Shown piece after piece: positions 5,256-12,865 of a stretch of 14,058 nucleotides of DNA (position 1 is the first letter of the stretch; each line of letters begins with the position of its first letter). Below the pieces are notes generated by a model that saw only the letters and a list, made by a program, of their open reading frames with translations, was not told where the DNA came from and ran no database searches. A program made the translations under genes and the position numbers. This stretch comes from an uncultured Clostridia bacterium (GTDB lineage: Bacteria > Bacillota > Clostridia > TANB77 > CAG-508): positions 1 to 14,058 of the forward strand of contig CAQRYF010000046.1 in NCBI GenBank assembly GCA_948875265.1, written 5' to 3'.

Positions 5256-6314
5256 ATGAAATTTGTAACAGATGAAGAATCCAAGAAAAAATATAAAGAA
5301 TTTTTAGAAACACATGAAAGATGTAATTTTCAACAAGCATTAGAATGGGCAGAAGTAAAGAAACCAAACTGGAAACCAGAAGTTATTTTAGCTGAGGATG
5401 ATGATGGAAATATAATAGGGTCACTTTGTGTATGGATTAGAAAAATGCCTATATTTGGTAATATAATGTATTCTTCTAGAGGACCAGTATGTGACATTCA
5501 TGATATTTCAGTTATGAAACAATTAACAGATGGAGCAAAGGAATTAGCTAAAAAATATAATGCATTTGTTTTAAGAGTAGAACCAGATATAAAAAGTGAC
5601 GACCAAGTATTTAGAGATGTGGTTATAAATTTAGGATATAAAATAAAAGATGATGCAAAAGATTTTAAGGATGAAATTCAACCAAGATATGTATTTAGAT
5701 TAGATATAAAAGATAAAACAGAAGAAGAAATAATGGCGGGATTTAAACAAAAATGGAGATATAATATTCGTTTAGCAGGAAGAAAAGGTGTTACTGTAAA
5801 AGAAGGGACAAAAGAGGATTTAAAAGACTTTCATAAAATAATGATAGAGACTGGAGCTAGAGATGGATTTATAATTAGACCATTAGAGTATTTTGAAAAG
5901 ATGTATGATTGTTTAGGTCCAAATCATATGAAAATATTAATGGCTTATTATGAGGACAAGCCAATCTCAGGTGTTATTCCAATTTTCTATGGAAATAAAA
6001 CATGGTATTTATATGGAGCAAGTAGTAATAAACATAGAAACTTAATGCCAAATTATTTATTACAATGGGAAATGATAAAAATGGCAATTGCAAGAAAAGA
6101 CGATGTATATGATTTTCGAGGAGTATCAGGAGTTGTAGATGAGAATCATCCGCAATATGGATTATATAGATTTAAACAAGGCTTTGGAGCTACATTTACA
6201 GAGTTTATTGGTGAAATATATATACCATATAAACCTCTAACATATAAGTTATATAAATTTTCAGAAAAGACTTTTAGAACATTAAGGCAAATAAAAAGAA
6301 AATTAAAGAAATAA
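5256..6314 (+). CDS. FemABX-family peptidyltransferase (peptidoglycan cross-bridge, FemX-like)
   Basis: 352 residues from ATG 5256. FemABX proteins use aminoacyl-tRNA to add amino acids to the lipid II stem-peptide lysine or equivalent at the inner face of the membrane. Two GNAT-like halves are visible: about 1-150, with FQQALEWAEVK at 25-35, and 150-335, with KQKWRYNIRLAGRKGV at 164-179, YDFRGVSG at 285-292 and YGLYRFKQGFG at 301-311, all family hallmarks. The long coiled-coil insertion of staphylococcal FemA/FemB is absent, which fits the shorter FemX type. An in-frame ATG at 5235 lies inside the GTCCCC repeat and lacks a ribosome binding site; AAGGAGG (5245-5251) serves 5256. The donor amino acid cannot be read from sequence. 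First gene of an envelope operon. Confidence 0.88.
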   Translation: MKFVTDEESKKKYKEFLETHERCNFQQALEWAEVKKPNWKPEVILAEDDDGNIIGSLCVWIRKMPIFGNIMYSSRGPVCDIHDISVMKQLTDGAKELAKKYNAFVLRVEPDIKSDDQVFRDVVINLGYKIKDDAKDFKDEIQPRYVFRLDIKDKTEEEIMAGFKQKWRYNIRLAGRKGVTVKEGTKEDLKDFHKIMIETGARDGFIIRPLEYFEKMYDCLGPNHMKILMAYYEDKPISGVIPIFYGNKTWYLYGASSNKHRNLMPNYLLQWEMIKMAIARKDDVYDFRGVSGVVDENHPQYGLYRFKQGFGATFTEFIGEIYIPYKPLTYKLYKFSEKTFRTLRQIKRKLKK

Positions 6315-6334
6315 ATGTTTAGGAGATATTAATT

Positions 6335-7453
6335 TTGAGTACATTAGTAATAGAAAGAGAAGATTTAAGACATAATATAGAACAAATAAAAAAATATGCT
6401 AGTAAAAGTGGAAAAGATGATAATGGAAATGAAGTAAAAATAATAGCTGTTGTTAAAGGAAATGGATATGGATTAGGAATTGTAGAATATACAAAGGTTT
6501 TAATTGATAATGGTATTTCATTTTTTGCAGTTTCCACAATTGATGAAGCTTTGAAATTGAGAAAAGCAGGTGTTAAAGAAGATATTCTAATGCTATCATC
6601 AACAGCAATAAAAAAAGATGTAAAAACTTTAATTGATAATAATATAATAGTAACTATAGGATCAAAAGAAGATGTAGAAGTACTTAATGAATTATCAGAA
6701 GAAGAAAATAGACAGATACGTGCACATTTGAAAATCGATACAGGATTTGGAAGATATGGATTTGTATATAATAGAAGAGATGAAATGATAGAATCTATAA
6801 AAACTTTAAATAATGTGAAAATAGAGGGGACTTTTACACATTTTTCTATAAGTTTTTTTGATGATAAATATACAAAAATTCAATTTGATAGATTTATTAA
6901 CGTAGTAGAAGTTTTAAAAATGAATAATATTGAAACAGGAATGCTACATGTATGCAATTCATCAGCTTTTTTGAAATTTCCTAATATGCATTTAAATGCA
7001 GTTAGAGTTGGTTCGGCATTTTTAGGAAGGTTATCTTTTAAAAATCATATAGGTCTTAAAAAAATTGCGTATTTAGAATCAGAAGTATCAGAAATAAAAG
7101 ATTTACCAAAAGGATTTAATATAGGCTATTCTAATACATATAAAACAAAAAAGGATACAAAGATTGCTATAATACCATGTGGATATATGGATGGATTTAA
7201 TATATCAAATAGCAGAGATATGTTTAGAACAATTGACAAATTGAGATATATAGTAAGGGATATTAAGGATTTTTTCAAAAAACAATCAATATTCGTAAAA
7301 ATAGAAAATAAAAATTGTAAGGTCTTAGGAAGAATAGGAACATATCACATTGTATGTGATATAACTGGAAGAGATATTAATATAGGGGATAAAGTGAAAT
7401 TTGAGATTAATCCAAAATTTATAGATTCAAACCTAAGAAGGGAGTATAGATAA
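6335..7453 (+). CDS. alr: Alanine racemase-like PLP enzyme, divergent
   Basis: 372 residues, normal length for fold-III alanine racemase, which interconverts L- and D-alanine for peptidoglycan. The N-terminal PLP barrel has Lys41 in VVKGNGYGLG (usual VVKANAYGHG) and HLKIDTGFGRYGF at about 130-143. The C-terminal half keeps Tyr265 in IGYSNTY, the second catalytic base, and IIPCGYMDGF. The usual CMDQ segment near the PLP phosphate and substrate carboxylate reads GTYH in GRIGTYHIVCDITG, so substrate preference may differ; serine or another amino acid is possible. Start is TTG at 6335 with AGGAG (6321-6325), 20 bases after femX. The stop overlaps the next ATG (TAATG), implying translational coupling. 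Its pairing with FemX supports a wall-precursor role. Confidence 0.85.
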   Translation: MSTLVIEREDLRHNIEQIKKYASKSGKDDNGNEVKIIAVVKGNGYGLGIVEYTKVLIDNGISFFAVSTIDEALKLRKAGVKEDILMLSSTAIKKDVKTLIDNNIIVTIGSKEDVEVLNELSEEENRQIRAHLKIDTGFGRYGFVYNRRDEMIESIKTLNNVKIEGTFTHFSISFFDDKYTKIQFDRFINVVEVLKMNNIETGMLHVCNSSAFLKFPNMHLNAVRVGSAFLGRLSFKNHIGLKKIAYLESEVSEIKDLPKGFNIGYSNTYKTKKDTKIAIIPCGYMDGFNISNSRDMFRTIDKLRYIVRDIKDFFKKQSIFVKIENKNCKVLGRIGTYHIVCDITGRDINIGDKVKFEINPKFIDSNLRREYR

Positions 7454-8550
7454 TGAAAGAAGAAAAAGAAAATAATCAAGAAGAAGTAACAGAATTAAAA
7501 ATGGGATTCTTTAAAAAAGTGTGGTATTCAATAACAAAGATAGAGAAATATCCGGATATGGCGGCACAAGGTTTTGGAAGAGCTATTAATTATTTATCAA
7601 AAATTGTTGCAATACTTGCTATTATACTTTGTTTAGGCATGGTGTATCAAACATATAATTTGATTGGAGAAGGAGTTAATTATTTAAAAAATGAATTTCC
7701 TGATTTTTCGTATACTGAAGGAAAATTAAATATTGAATCAGAAGATATAATAAAAATTTCAGAAGAAAATTCGATAACTGGATATACAATTATTGATACA
7801 AAAACAGAAGATGAGCAGGAAATAAATAAATATATTAATGAGATTCAAGAAGTGGGAAGTGGACTAATAGTTTTAAAAGATAAAGTTATATTAAAAAATT
7901 CAGCAGTTGTGGGTACAATAAATTATGAATATAAAGAAGTATTTGGACAGATAGGAATAGAGCAGTTTACGAAACAAGATGTCATCAATTATGCTAATAG
8001 TAGTAAAATCATTAGTTTATATGTAAGTGTATTTTTAACAATATTTATATATAGCTTTATAATGTATATGTTAACAACACTTTCAAATGCTGTGTTTTTG
8101 AGTGTTTTTGGATGGATAACAACATGGATTGCAAAAATAAAAATGAGATTTGTTGCAATATTTAATATGGCAGTATATGCACTTACTTTATCAGTAATAT
8201 TAAATATGCTATATATAGCAATTAATATATTTATAGATTTTAATATAGAGTATTTCCAAGTAATGTATGTATCAGTAGCAGCAATTTATCTAGTAGCAGC
8301 AATATTTATATTGAAATCTGAATTTATAAAAAAACAAGCTGAGTTAATGAAAATTGTTGAGGCACAAGAAATTGTTAGAAAAGAATTAGAACAAGAAAAG
8401 GAAAAAGAAGAAAAACAAAAAAATAAAGATACAGATAAAGAAGAGGATAAGGCAAAAAAGAAAGAAAAGGGAGATAAAGAGGCTAAAAGTAAAAAGAAAA
8501 AAGAAAAAGATAATAATATAGGTCAAGAACCAGAAGGATCTAATGCGTGA
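7453..8550 (+). CDS. DUF1189-like polytopic membrane protein with charged C-terminal tail
   Basis: 365 residues. Resembles the DUF1189 family (YvdJ-type, function unknown): a short polar N-terminus, a conserved-looking FFKKVWYSITKIEKYPDMAAQGFGRAI stretch (19-45; the core Y..M..QG.G.AI.Y is typical), a first helix at about 48-66, a soluble loop of about 115 residues (70-184) presumably outside the membrane, then four helices at about 185-208, 211-228, 234-258 and 268-288. The tail from about 292 onward is almost entirely Lys and Glu and probably a charged coil in the cytoplasm. It overlaps alr by one base and precedes ftsH by 96 bases, so it likely shares a transcript with both. An envelope-stress or FtsH-partner role is inference from context. 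Confidence 0.7.
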   Translation: MKEEKENNQEEVTELKMGFFKKVWYSITKIEKYPDMAAQGFGRAINYLSKIVAILAIILCLGMVYQTYNLIGEGVNYLKNEFPDFSYTEGKLNIESEDIIKISEENSITGYTIIDTKTEDEQEINKYINEIQEVGSGLIVLKDKVILKNSAVVGTINYEYKEVFGQIGIEQFTKQDVINYANSSKIISLYVSVFLTIFIYSFIMYMLTTLSNAVFLSVFGWITTWIAKIKMRFVAIFNMAVYALTLSVILNMLYIAINIFIDFNIEYFQVMYVSVAAIYLVAAIFILKSEFIKKQAELMKIVEAQEIVRKELEQEKEKEEKQKNKDTDKEEDKAKKKEKGDKEAKSKKKKEKDNNIGQEPEGSNA

Positions 8551-8594
8551 TTAGAATTAAAATATTAATAACTTTATTCTAAAACAAAGATATG

Positions 8595-8640
8595 TGACAT
8601 TTATGTCCCAAAAAGAAACGTCCCCAATAGGACAAAAGGA
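8595..8640 (+). repeat. GTCCC-type palindromic repeat remnant in the ftsH leader
   Basis: TGACATTTATGTCCC (8595-8609) is followed by AGAAACGTCCCCAA (8614-8627) and GGACA (8630-8634), directly before the ftsH ribosome binding site. AGAAAYGTCCCCAA recurs at 5231-5244 before femX, in both cases a few bases ahead of AAGGAGG. Related GTCAC/GGGGAC elements lie at 12780-12820. These look like decayed copies of one small interspersed repeat. Confidence 0.5.
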
Positions 8641-8646
8641 GGAAAA

Positions 8647-10461
8647 ATGAGTAAACAAAATAAAGAAGAGAGACCAAAAAAGAAAAATAGTAAATCTAAT
8701 AAGTTATTGTTACTTGTATTGTTGGTATTGTTGTTAATTGCTGTAACTGTTGGAATGGGATTTTATTATATAAATAATAAGGATAAGAAAGATGAAAAAA
8801 CATTGGCATATACTGATTTGATTAAGGAAATGTCTTATGGTAATATAGAAAAGATAGAAATGACAACAGGAAGTACAACTGTAAAGGTTAAGGTAAAAAA
8901 TGTAGAGGAAGAAAAGACATCTATAGTACCAAATACAGAAAGTTTTATGGGATTAGTACAAACAAAGGTGGCAGAAGGAAATGAGATTGAATTAATTCAA
9001 AATCCTAAAAGTGTATTAGCACAAATACCATCTATTATAATTACATTTTTACCTACAGCTATAATGCTTGCTTTATTTGTTATGATATTTAAGATGCAGG
9101 GGTTAGGTGAGAAAGGTAAAGTATATGATGATACAGAAAGAAAGACAAAGATAAAATTTGATGATGTGGCAGGTTTGGATGAAGAAAAAGAAGAGATGAT
9201 AGAAATAGTTGAGTTTTTGAAAAAACCTGAAAAGTTCACGAAGATGGGAGCAAAAATACCTAAAGGTGTATTATTATATGGAAAACCAGGAACGGGAAAG
9301 ACGTTAATAGCTAAAGCAATTGCTGGTGAGGCTGATGTTCCATTTATATCAATGAGTGGATCAGAGTTTATAGAAATGTTTGCAGGACTTGGAGCTTCAA
9401 GAGTAAGGAAGTTATTTGAGAGAGCAAGAAAAATAGCACCTTGTATTGTGTTTATAGATGAGATAGATGCAATAGGTTCAAGAAGAACTTCAAATAGTGG
9501 AGCAGAAACAGAGAATAATCAAACTTTAAATCAGTTATTAGTAGAGATGGACGGATTTAGTTCAGAAGAGACAATTATAGTTTTAGCAGCTACAAATAGA
9601 CCAGAAATGTTGGATAAGGCACTTTTAAGACCTGGAAGATTTGATAGAAGAATAACAATACCAACACCTGATTTAAAAGGTAGGTTAGAAATATTAAAAA
9701 TTCATGCAAAAGATAAAAGAATATCAGATGATGTGAATTTAGAAAGTATAGCTGAAGATACTGCGGGATTTACAGGGGCAGAATTAGCTAATATTTTGAA
9801 TGAAGCAGCGATAATTGCTACAAAAAGAAAACATGAAGATATAGAAAATGATGATATTGAGGAAGCTGTAAAGAAAGTTACAGTAGGGCTTGAAAAACGT
9901 GCTAGAGTATATTCTGAAAAAGATAAAAAATTAACTGCATATCATGAAGCAGGACATGCTGTAGTAAGTAGATATTTGCCAACACAAACAAATGTAAAAG
10001 AAGTTTCAATAATACCAAGAGGTGTTGCTGGGGGATATACAATGTATAAGTCAGATGAAGATAAATACTATGTTTCAAAAACTGAAATGCAAGAAAAGTT
10101 AATAGCTTTATTAGGAGGAAGAGCAGCAGAGCAATTGGTGTTAGATGATATATCAACAGGGGCTAGTAATGATATTGAAGTTGCAACTAATATTGCAAGA
10201 GATATGGTAACAAAGTATGGTATGAGTGATACTTTAGGACCAATTGATTTACAAGGAAAAGAGCCATATGAAATGCAAATGTTTGGAGAAGGTATTGGAG
10301 ATAAAATAGGACAAGAAGTAAAACAACTAATAGATACTGCTTATAATGATGCTCAAATGCTTTTAAAACAACATATGGACAAACTTGATGCAATAGCAGG
10401 TGCTTTATTAGAAAAAGAAAAAATAAATGAATCAGAATTTGAGAAGTTTTTTGAGGAGTAA
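8647..10461 (+). CDS. ftsH: ATP-dependent zinc metalloprotease FtsH
   Basis: 604 residues, full length. Membrane-anchored AAA+ protease that extracts and degrades misfolded or regulatory membrane and cytosolic proteins. Order: Lys-rich N-terminus, helix at 20-42, extracytoplasmic domain to about 128, helix 129-149, AAA+ domain with Walker A GKPGTGKT (212-219), Walker B IVFIDEID (267-274) and second region of homology ATNRPEMLDKALLRPGRFDR (315-334), then the M41 peptidase domain with HEAGH (433-437) and Asp509 in TGASNDI as third zinc ligand. The pore loop is MFAGLG where MFVGVG is usual; the aromatic Phe is kept. Start ATG 8647 has AAAGGAGG. Last gene of the femX operon as judged by the strong hairpin after it. 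In other Bacillota ftsH commonly sits near tilS/hpt, so this envelope context is less typical. Confidence 0.97.
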   Translation: MSKQNKEERPKKKNSKSNKLLLLVLLVLLLIAVTVGMGFYYINNKDKKDEKTLAYTDLIKEMSYGNIEKIEMTTGSTTVKVKVKNVEEEKTSIVPNTESFMGLVQTKVAEGNEIELIQNPKSVLAQIPSIIITFLPTAIMLALFVMIFKMQGLGEKGKVYDDTERKTKIKFDDVAGLDEEKEEMIEIVEFLKKPEKFTKMGAKIPKGVLLYGKPGTGKTLIAKAIAGEADVPFISMSGSEFIEMFAGLGASRVRKLFERARKIAPCIVFIDEIDAIGSRRTSNSGAETENNQTLNQLLVEMDGFSSEETIIVLAATNRPEMLDKALLRPGRFDRRITIPTPDLKGRLEILKIHAKDKRISDDVNLESIAEDTAGFTGAELANILNEAAIIATKRKHEDIENDDIEEAVKKVTVGLEKRARVYSEKDKKLTAYHEAGHAVVSRYLPTQTNVKEVSIIPRGVAGGYTMYKSDEDKYYVSKTEMQEKLIALLGGRAAEQLVLDDISTGASNDIEVATNIARDMVTKYGMSDTLGPIDLQGKEPYEMQMFGEGIGDKIGQEVKQLIDTAYNDAQMLLKQHMDKLDAIAGALLEKEKINESEFEKFFEE

Positions 10462-10477
10462 AAAATGTAATAAAAAG

Positions 10478-10520
10478 GAAAATACCTTATTTTTGTGTAA
10501 AAATAAGGTATTTTCTTTTT
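10478..10520. terminator. Bidirectional terminator between ftsH and the convergent orphan gene
   Basis: A 17-bp perfect stem (10478-10494 with 10499-10515) closed by GTGT. T tracts follow on both strands: TTTTT at 10516-10520 on plus and CTTTTTATT on minus. The orphan gene's stop codon (10519-10521) sits in the plus-strand T tract. Confidence 0.92.
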
Positions 10521-10791
10521 ACTCTATTGATTCCTTGTATAATTTTCCCCATTCTATATATAGATTAATTTTGTCTTCTGGAGCATTTAATCCAGATTTA
10601 AATTCATCTAAAGTATTTGAGGAAAGTGCATGAATCAATCCTTTAAGAGAAGAAGATGTAGGAGTATTTATATCTAGTAAATATCCTACTGTAGAATCTC
10701 CTTGCTCTAATTTTTTGTGAAGAACTTTATCATTAGGGTAGAAATTTTTTACCCGCTGTTTAAAGTCTTCTGGATAATTTATGTAATGCAT
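10519..10791 (-). CDS. Small soluble protein of unknown function (90 aa)
   Basis: Not recognised. A soluble, mixed-charge protein starting MHYINYPEDFKQRVKNFYP, with a central Ser/Thr-rich stretch NTPTSSSLKG at about 42-51 and a C-terminal helix INLYIEWGKLYKESIE. No membrane segment, signal peptide, cysteine cluster or HTH is obvious. The ORF is accepted as real because it has AAGGAT eight bases before ATG 10791, a good upstream promoter (TTTACA-N17-TATACT) and a bidirectional terminator placed at its end. Its base composition is slightly less AT-rich than the neighbours. It stands alone between the ftsH operon and prmC. A repeat CCTGCA-N10-TGCAGG (10805-10826) lies in its leader. Confidence 0.72.
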   Translation of the reverse strand: MHYINYPEDFKQRVKNFYPNDKVLHKKLEQGDSTVGYLLDINTPTSSSLKGLIHALSSNTLDEFKSGLNAPEDKINLYIEWGKLYKESIE

Positions 10792-10859
10792 ATTATCCTT
10801 TCTACCTGCAATTAATCATGTGCAGGATTTTGTTGAAAAATGATAAGGGTTCTATAAGT

Positions 10860-10889
10860 AGTATAACATATTTTTTACGTTATGTAAAA
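10860..10889 (-). promoter_or_regulatory. Promoter of the 90-aa orphan gene with an operator-like inverted repeat
   Basis: On the minus strand TTTACA (10888-10883), 17-base spacer, TATACT (10865-10860). The inverted repeat TTTTAC-N5-GTAAAA (10873-10889) overlaps the -35, the position expected of a repressor or activator site. Confidence 0.6.
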
Positions 10890-10962
10890 CATGCTAATAG
10901 TTTCGAATTTGTTTTGCAATGATTGATAGAGATTTTTTAATATTCTTTTAAATCAATAACAC

Positions 10963-10991
10963 TTGTTTCAAATATAATAACGTGATAAAAT
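10963..10991 (+). promoter_or_regulatory. Extended -10 promoter of prmC
   Basis: TTGTTT (10963-10968), 17-base spacer, TAAAAT (10986-10991) with TGA just before it (10983-10985), an extended -10. The predicted start is near 10998. Probably drives prmC and whiA. Confidence 0.5.
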
Positions 10992-11024
10992 ATATTTGAA
11001 AAATATGGGAAAGAAGGTGTGCAT

Positions 11025-11870
11025 ATGACAATTAGAGAAACATTAAGAAGAGGAATGATAGAATTAAAAAGTAATAATATAAATGAACCTAAATTAAAAG
11101 CAAGACTTATTATGCAATATATTTTAAATAAACCAAGACAGTATTTATTAGTAAATGATGATATAACATTGACATTAAGACAAGAAGTAAATTACTTTAA
11201 ATTAATTAAAAAATTAATAAAAGGAATTCCTCTGCAACATATTACACACCAACAAGAATTTATGAAAATGAATTTCTATGTAAATGAAGATGTGTTAATA
11301 CCTAGACAAGATACAGAAATTCTAGTAGAAGAAGTAATAGCAATTGCAAAGAAAATAAATGCAAAAAAAATATTAGACTTATGTACGGGAAGTGGAGCAA
11401 TAGCGGTATCACTAGCTAAATATATAAAAGATAGTCAAATAACAGCAGTAGATATAAGTGATAAAGCAATAAGAATTGCAAAAAAGAATGCAAAAGATAA
11501 CGAAGTGGAAAACCAAATTACATTTATACAATCAGATTTATTTAAAAATATAAAAAAGGAAAAATTCGATATTATAGTATCAAATCCACCATATATAAAA
11601 AAAGAAATAATAAGTACTTTAGATAAAGAGGTACAAAAAGAACCTATAATAGCCTTAGATGGAGGATGGGATGGATTAGACTTTTATAGAAAAATAATAG
11701 GTCAAGGCTATGAATATTTGAAATTTAAAGGATATATATGCTTGGAAATAGGATATGACCAAAAAATAGATGTAATAGAAATAATAGAATATGAAGAAAA
11801 ATACATAGATACATATTGTAAAAAAGATTTATATGGAAACGATAGAATAATAGTAACACAATTGAATTAA
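11025..11870 (+). CDS. prmC: Peptide chain release factor N5-glutamine methyltransferase (HemK/PrmC)
   Basis: 281 residues from ATG 11025; a GTG two codons upstream (11019) is part of the AGAAGGTG ribosome binding site and is an unlikely start. It methylates the glutamine of the GGQ motif in release factors 1 and 2, using S-adenosylmethionine. N-terminal helical substrate domain (about 1-75) with RQYLL and GIPLQHI (67-73), then DVLIPRQDTE at about 89-98, the SAM-binding LDLCTGSGAIA at 117-127, acidic ribose-binding VDIS, and the catalytic NPPY at 187-190. Frequently found beside prfA; here the neighbour is whiA, 23 bases downstream and probably co-transcribed. Confidence 0.95.
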   Translation: MTIRETLRRGMIELKSNNINEPKLKARLIMQYILNKPRQYLLVNDDITLTLRQEVNYFKLIKKLIKGIPLQHITHQQEFMKMNFYVNEDVLIPRQDTEILVEEVIAIAKKINAKKILDLCTGSGAIAVSLAKYIKDSQITAVDISDKAIRIAKKNAKDNEVENQITFIQSDLFKNIKKEKFDIIVSNPPYIKKEIISTLDKEVQKEPIIALDGGWDGLDFYRKIIGQGYEYLKFKGYICLEIGYDQKIDVIEIIEYEEKYIDTYCKKDLYGNDRIIVTQLN

Positions 11871-11893
11871 AAAATTGCTAAAAGGAGGAAGAG

Positions 11894-12779
11894 ATGTCTT
11901 TTTCATCAGATATAAAACAAGAATTAAATAAAGCTAGCAAATTAGCAAATAAAGAGTTGGTTAAATATGAATTAATAGGATACTTAGCTTCTGGAAATGT
12001 GGATATTGTTAATAATAAAAATATAAGATTTGCAACTGAAAGTGATTATAATATTAATAGATTTTCAAAGTTATTAACTAATCTAAATATAAACCATAAT
12101 ATTGATATATCGCGGAAAATGGTTTATTATAATTACAAAGATTAAAGAACTTGAAAATATTGTAGAATGTAGTCTTAGAGAAGAAAAAGTTTATCTAGAC
12201 AAAGACATAATTAAAGATAAATCAGAAGAAAATTTAAGAGCTATAGTAAGAGGCGTATTTTTAGGATCTGGTTCCATTAATAATCCAGAAAATAAATATC
12301 ATTTGGAAGTGAATTTTTCAAATAGATTAAATATGGAAATTATTGAACAAATATTAAATATATTAAATGTAAAAGTTAAAACAATGAAGACAAAAAGCAA
12401 ATATTCTATGTATATAAAAGAAGGAGAAGAAATTTCCAAATTTTTAGCTTTGATAGGAGCTAATAAAGCTGTAATGCAATTTGAAGATATTAGGATTCAA
12501 AGAGAAATGAGAGGTAAAGTAAATAGATTAGTTAATTGTGAATCTGCAAATTTAAATAAAACAATAAACGCATCTATTGAACAAATTGCAGCAATAAAAA
12601 AACTACAACACAATGGTGAATTCAATAAGTTAGATGATAATTTGAAAGAAATAGCAATATTAAGAATAGAAAATCCCAATATGTCTTTATTAGAATTAGG
12701 AAAACTATTAAAAAATCCTGTTGGGAAATCAGGAGTTAATTATAGATTAAAAAAGATAATTGAAATAGCCAATGATTAA
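11894..12779 (+). CDS. whiA: DNA-binding regulator WhiA, reading frame broken by a single-base frameshift
   Basis: WhiA pairs an N-terminal LAGLIDADG-like domain with a C-terminal helix-turn-helix and affects division, chromosome segregation or sporulation in Gram-positives. Here one frame encodes 83 residues (11894-12145, starting MSFSSDIKQELNKASKL after AAAGGAGG), while the rest lies one base ahead, open from about 12102 to 12779. The second part contains VRGVFLGSGSINNPENKYHLE and the family ending LLELGKLLKNPVGKSGVNYRLKKI, with no further stop. The whole span is 886 bases, i.e. 294 codons plus stop plus one extra base, so one inserted base explains it. The switch point is about 12107-12115 (ATATATCGCGG), since GKWFIIITKIKELENI in the second frame looks native. 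Sequencing error, recent mutation or, less likely, programmed shifting. Confidence 0.88.
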
Positions 12780-12846
12780 GGGGACGCGCCCCTTGGTCAC
12801 TTATTTAACAAAGAAGTGACAATGAGGACAGATAGTTTGTCAACAA
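12780..12846. repeat. Palindromic GTCAC/GGGGAC repeat between whiA and hemW
   Basis: GGGGACGCGCCCC (12780-12792) is immediately followed by GTCACTT (12796-12802) pairing with AAGTGAC (12814-12820), then a second possible pairing TGACAA/TTGTCA ending near 12842. It begins at the last base of the whiA stop codon region and is GC-rich compared with its surroundings. No T tract follows, so it is not a standard terminator. hemW may need read-through or a promoter hidden in it. Confidence 0.55.
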
Positions 12847-12865
12847 AAAAGGAAAGTGAGAATTT

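Noticed and set aside
10427..10633. Plus-strand frame across the end of ftsH
   Set aside because: It overlaps the ftsH end and the bidirectional terminator and has no ribosome binding site.
11019..11024. GTG at 11019 as prmC start
   Set aside because: The GTG is part of the AGAAGGTG ribosome binding site; ATG at 11025 has correct spacing.
12102..12145. Separate second gene starting at TTG 12102 downstream of a short first gene
   Set aside because: The two frames together rebuild one WhiA with a single extra base, and the TTG has no ribosome binding site.
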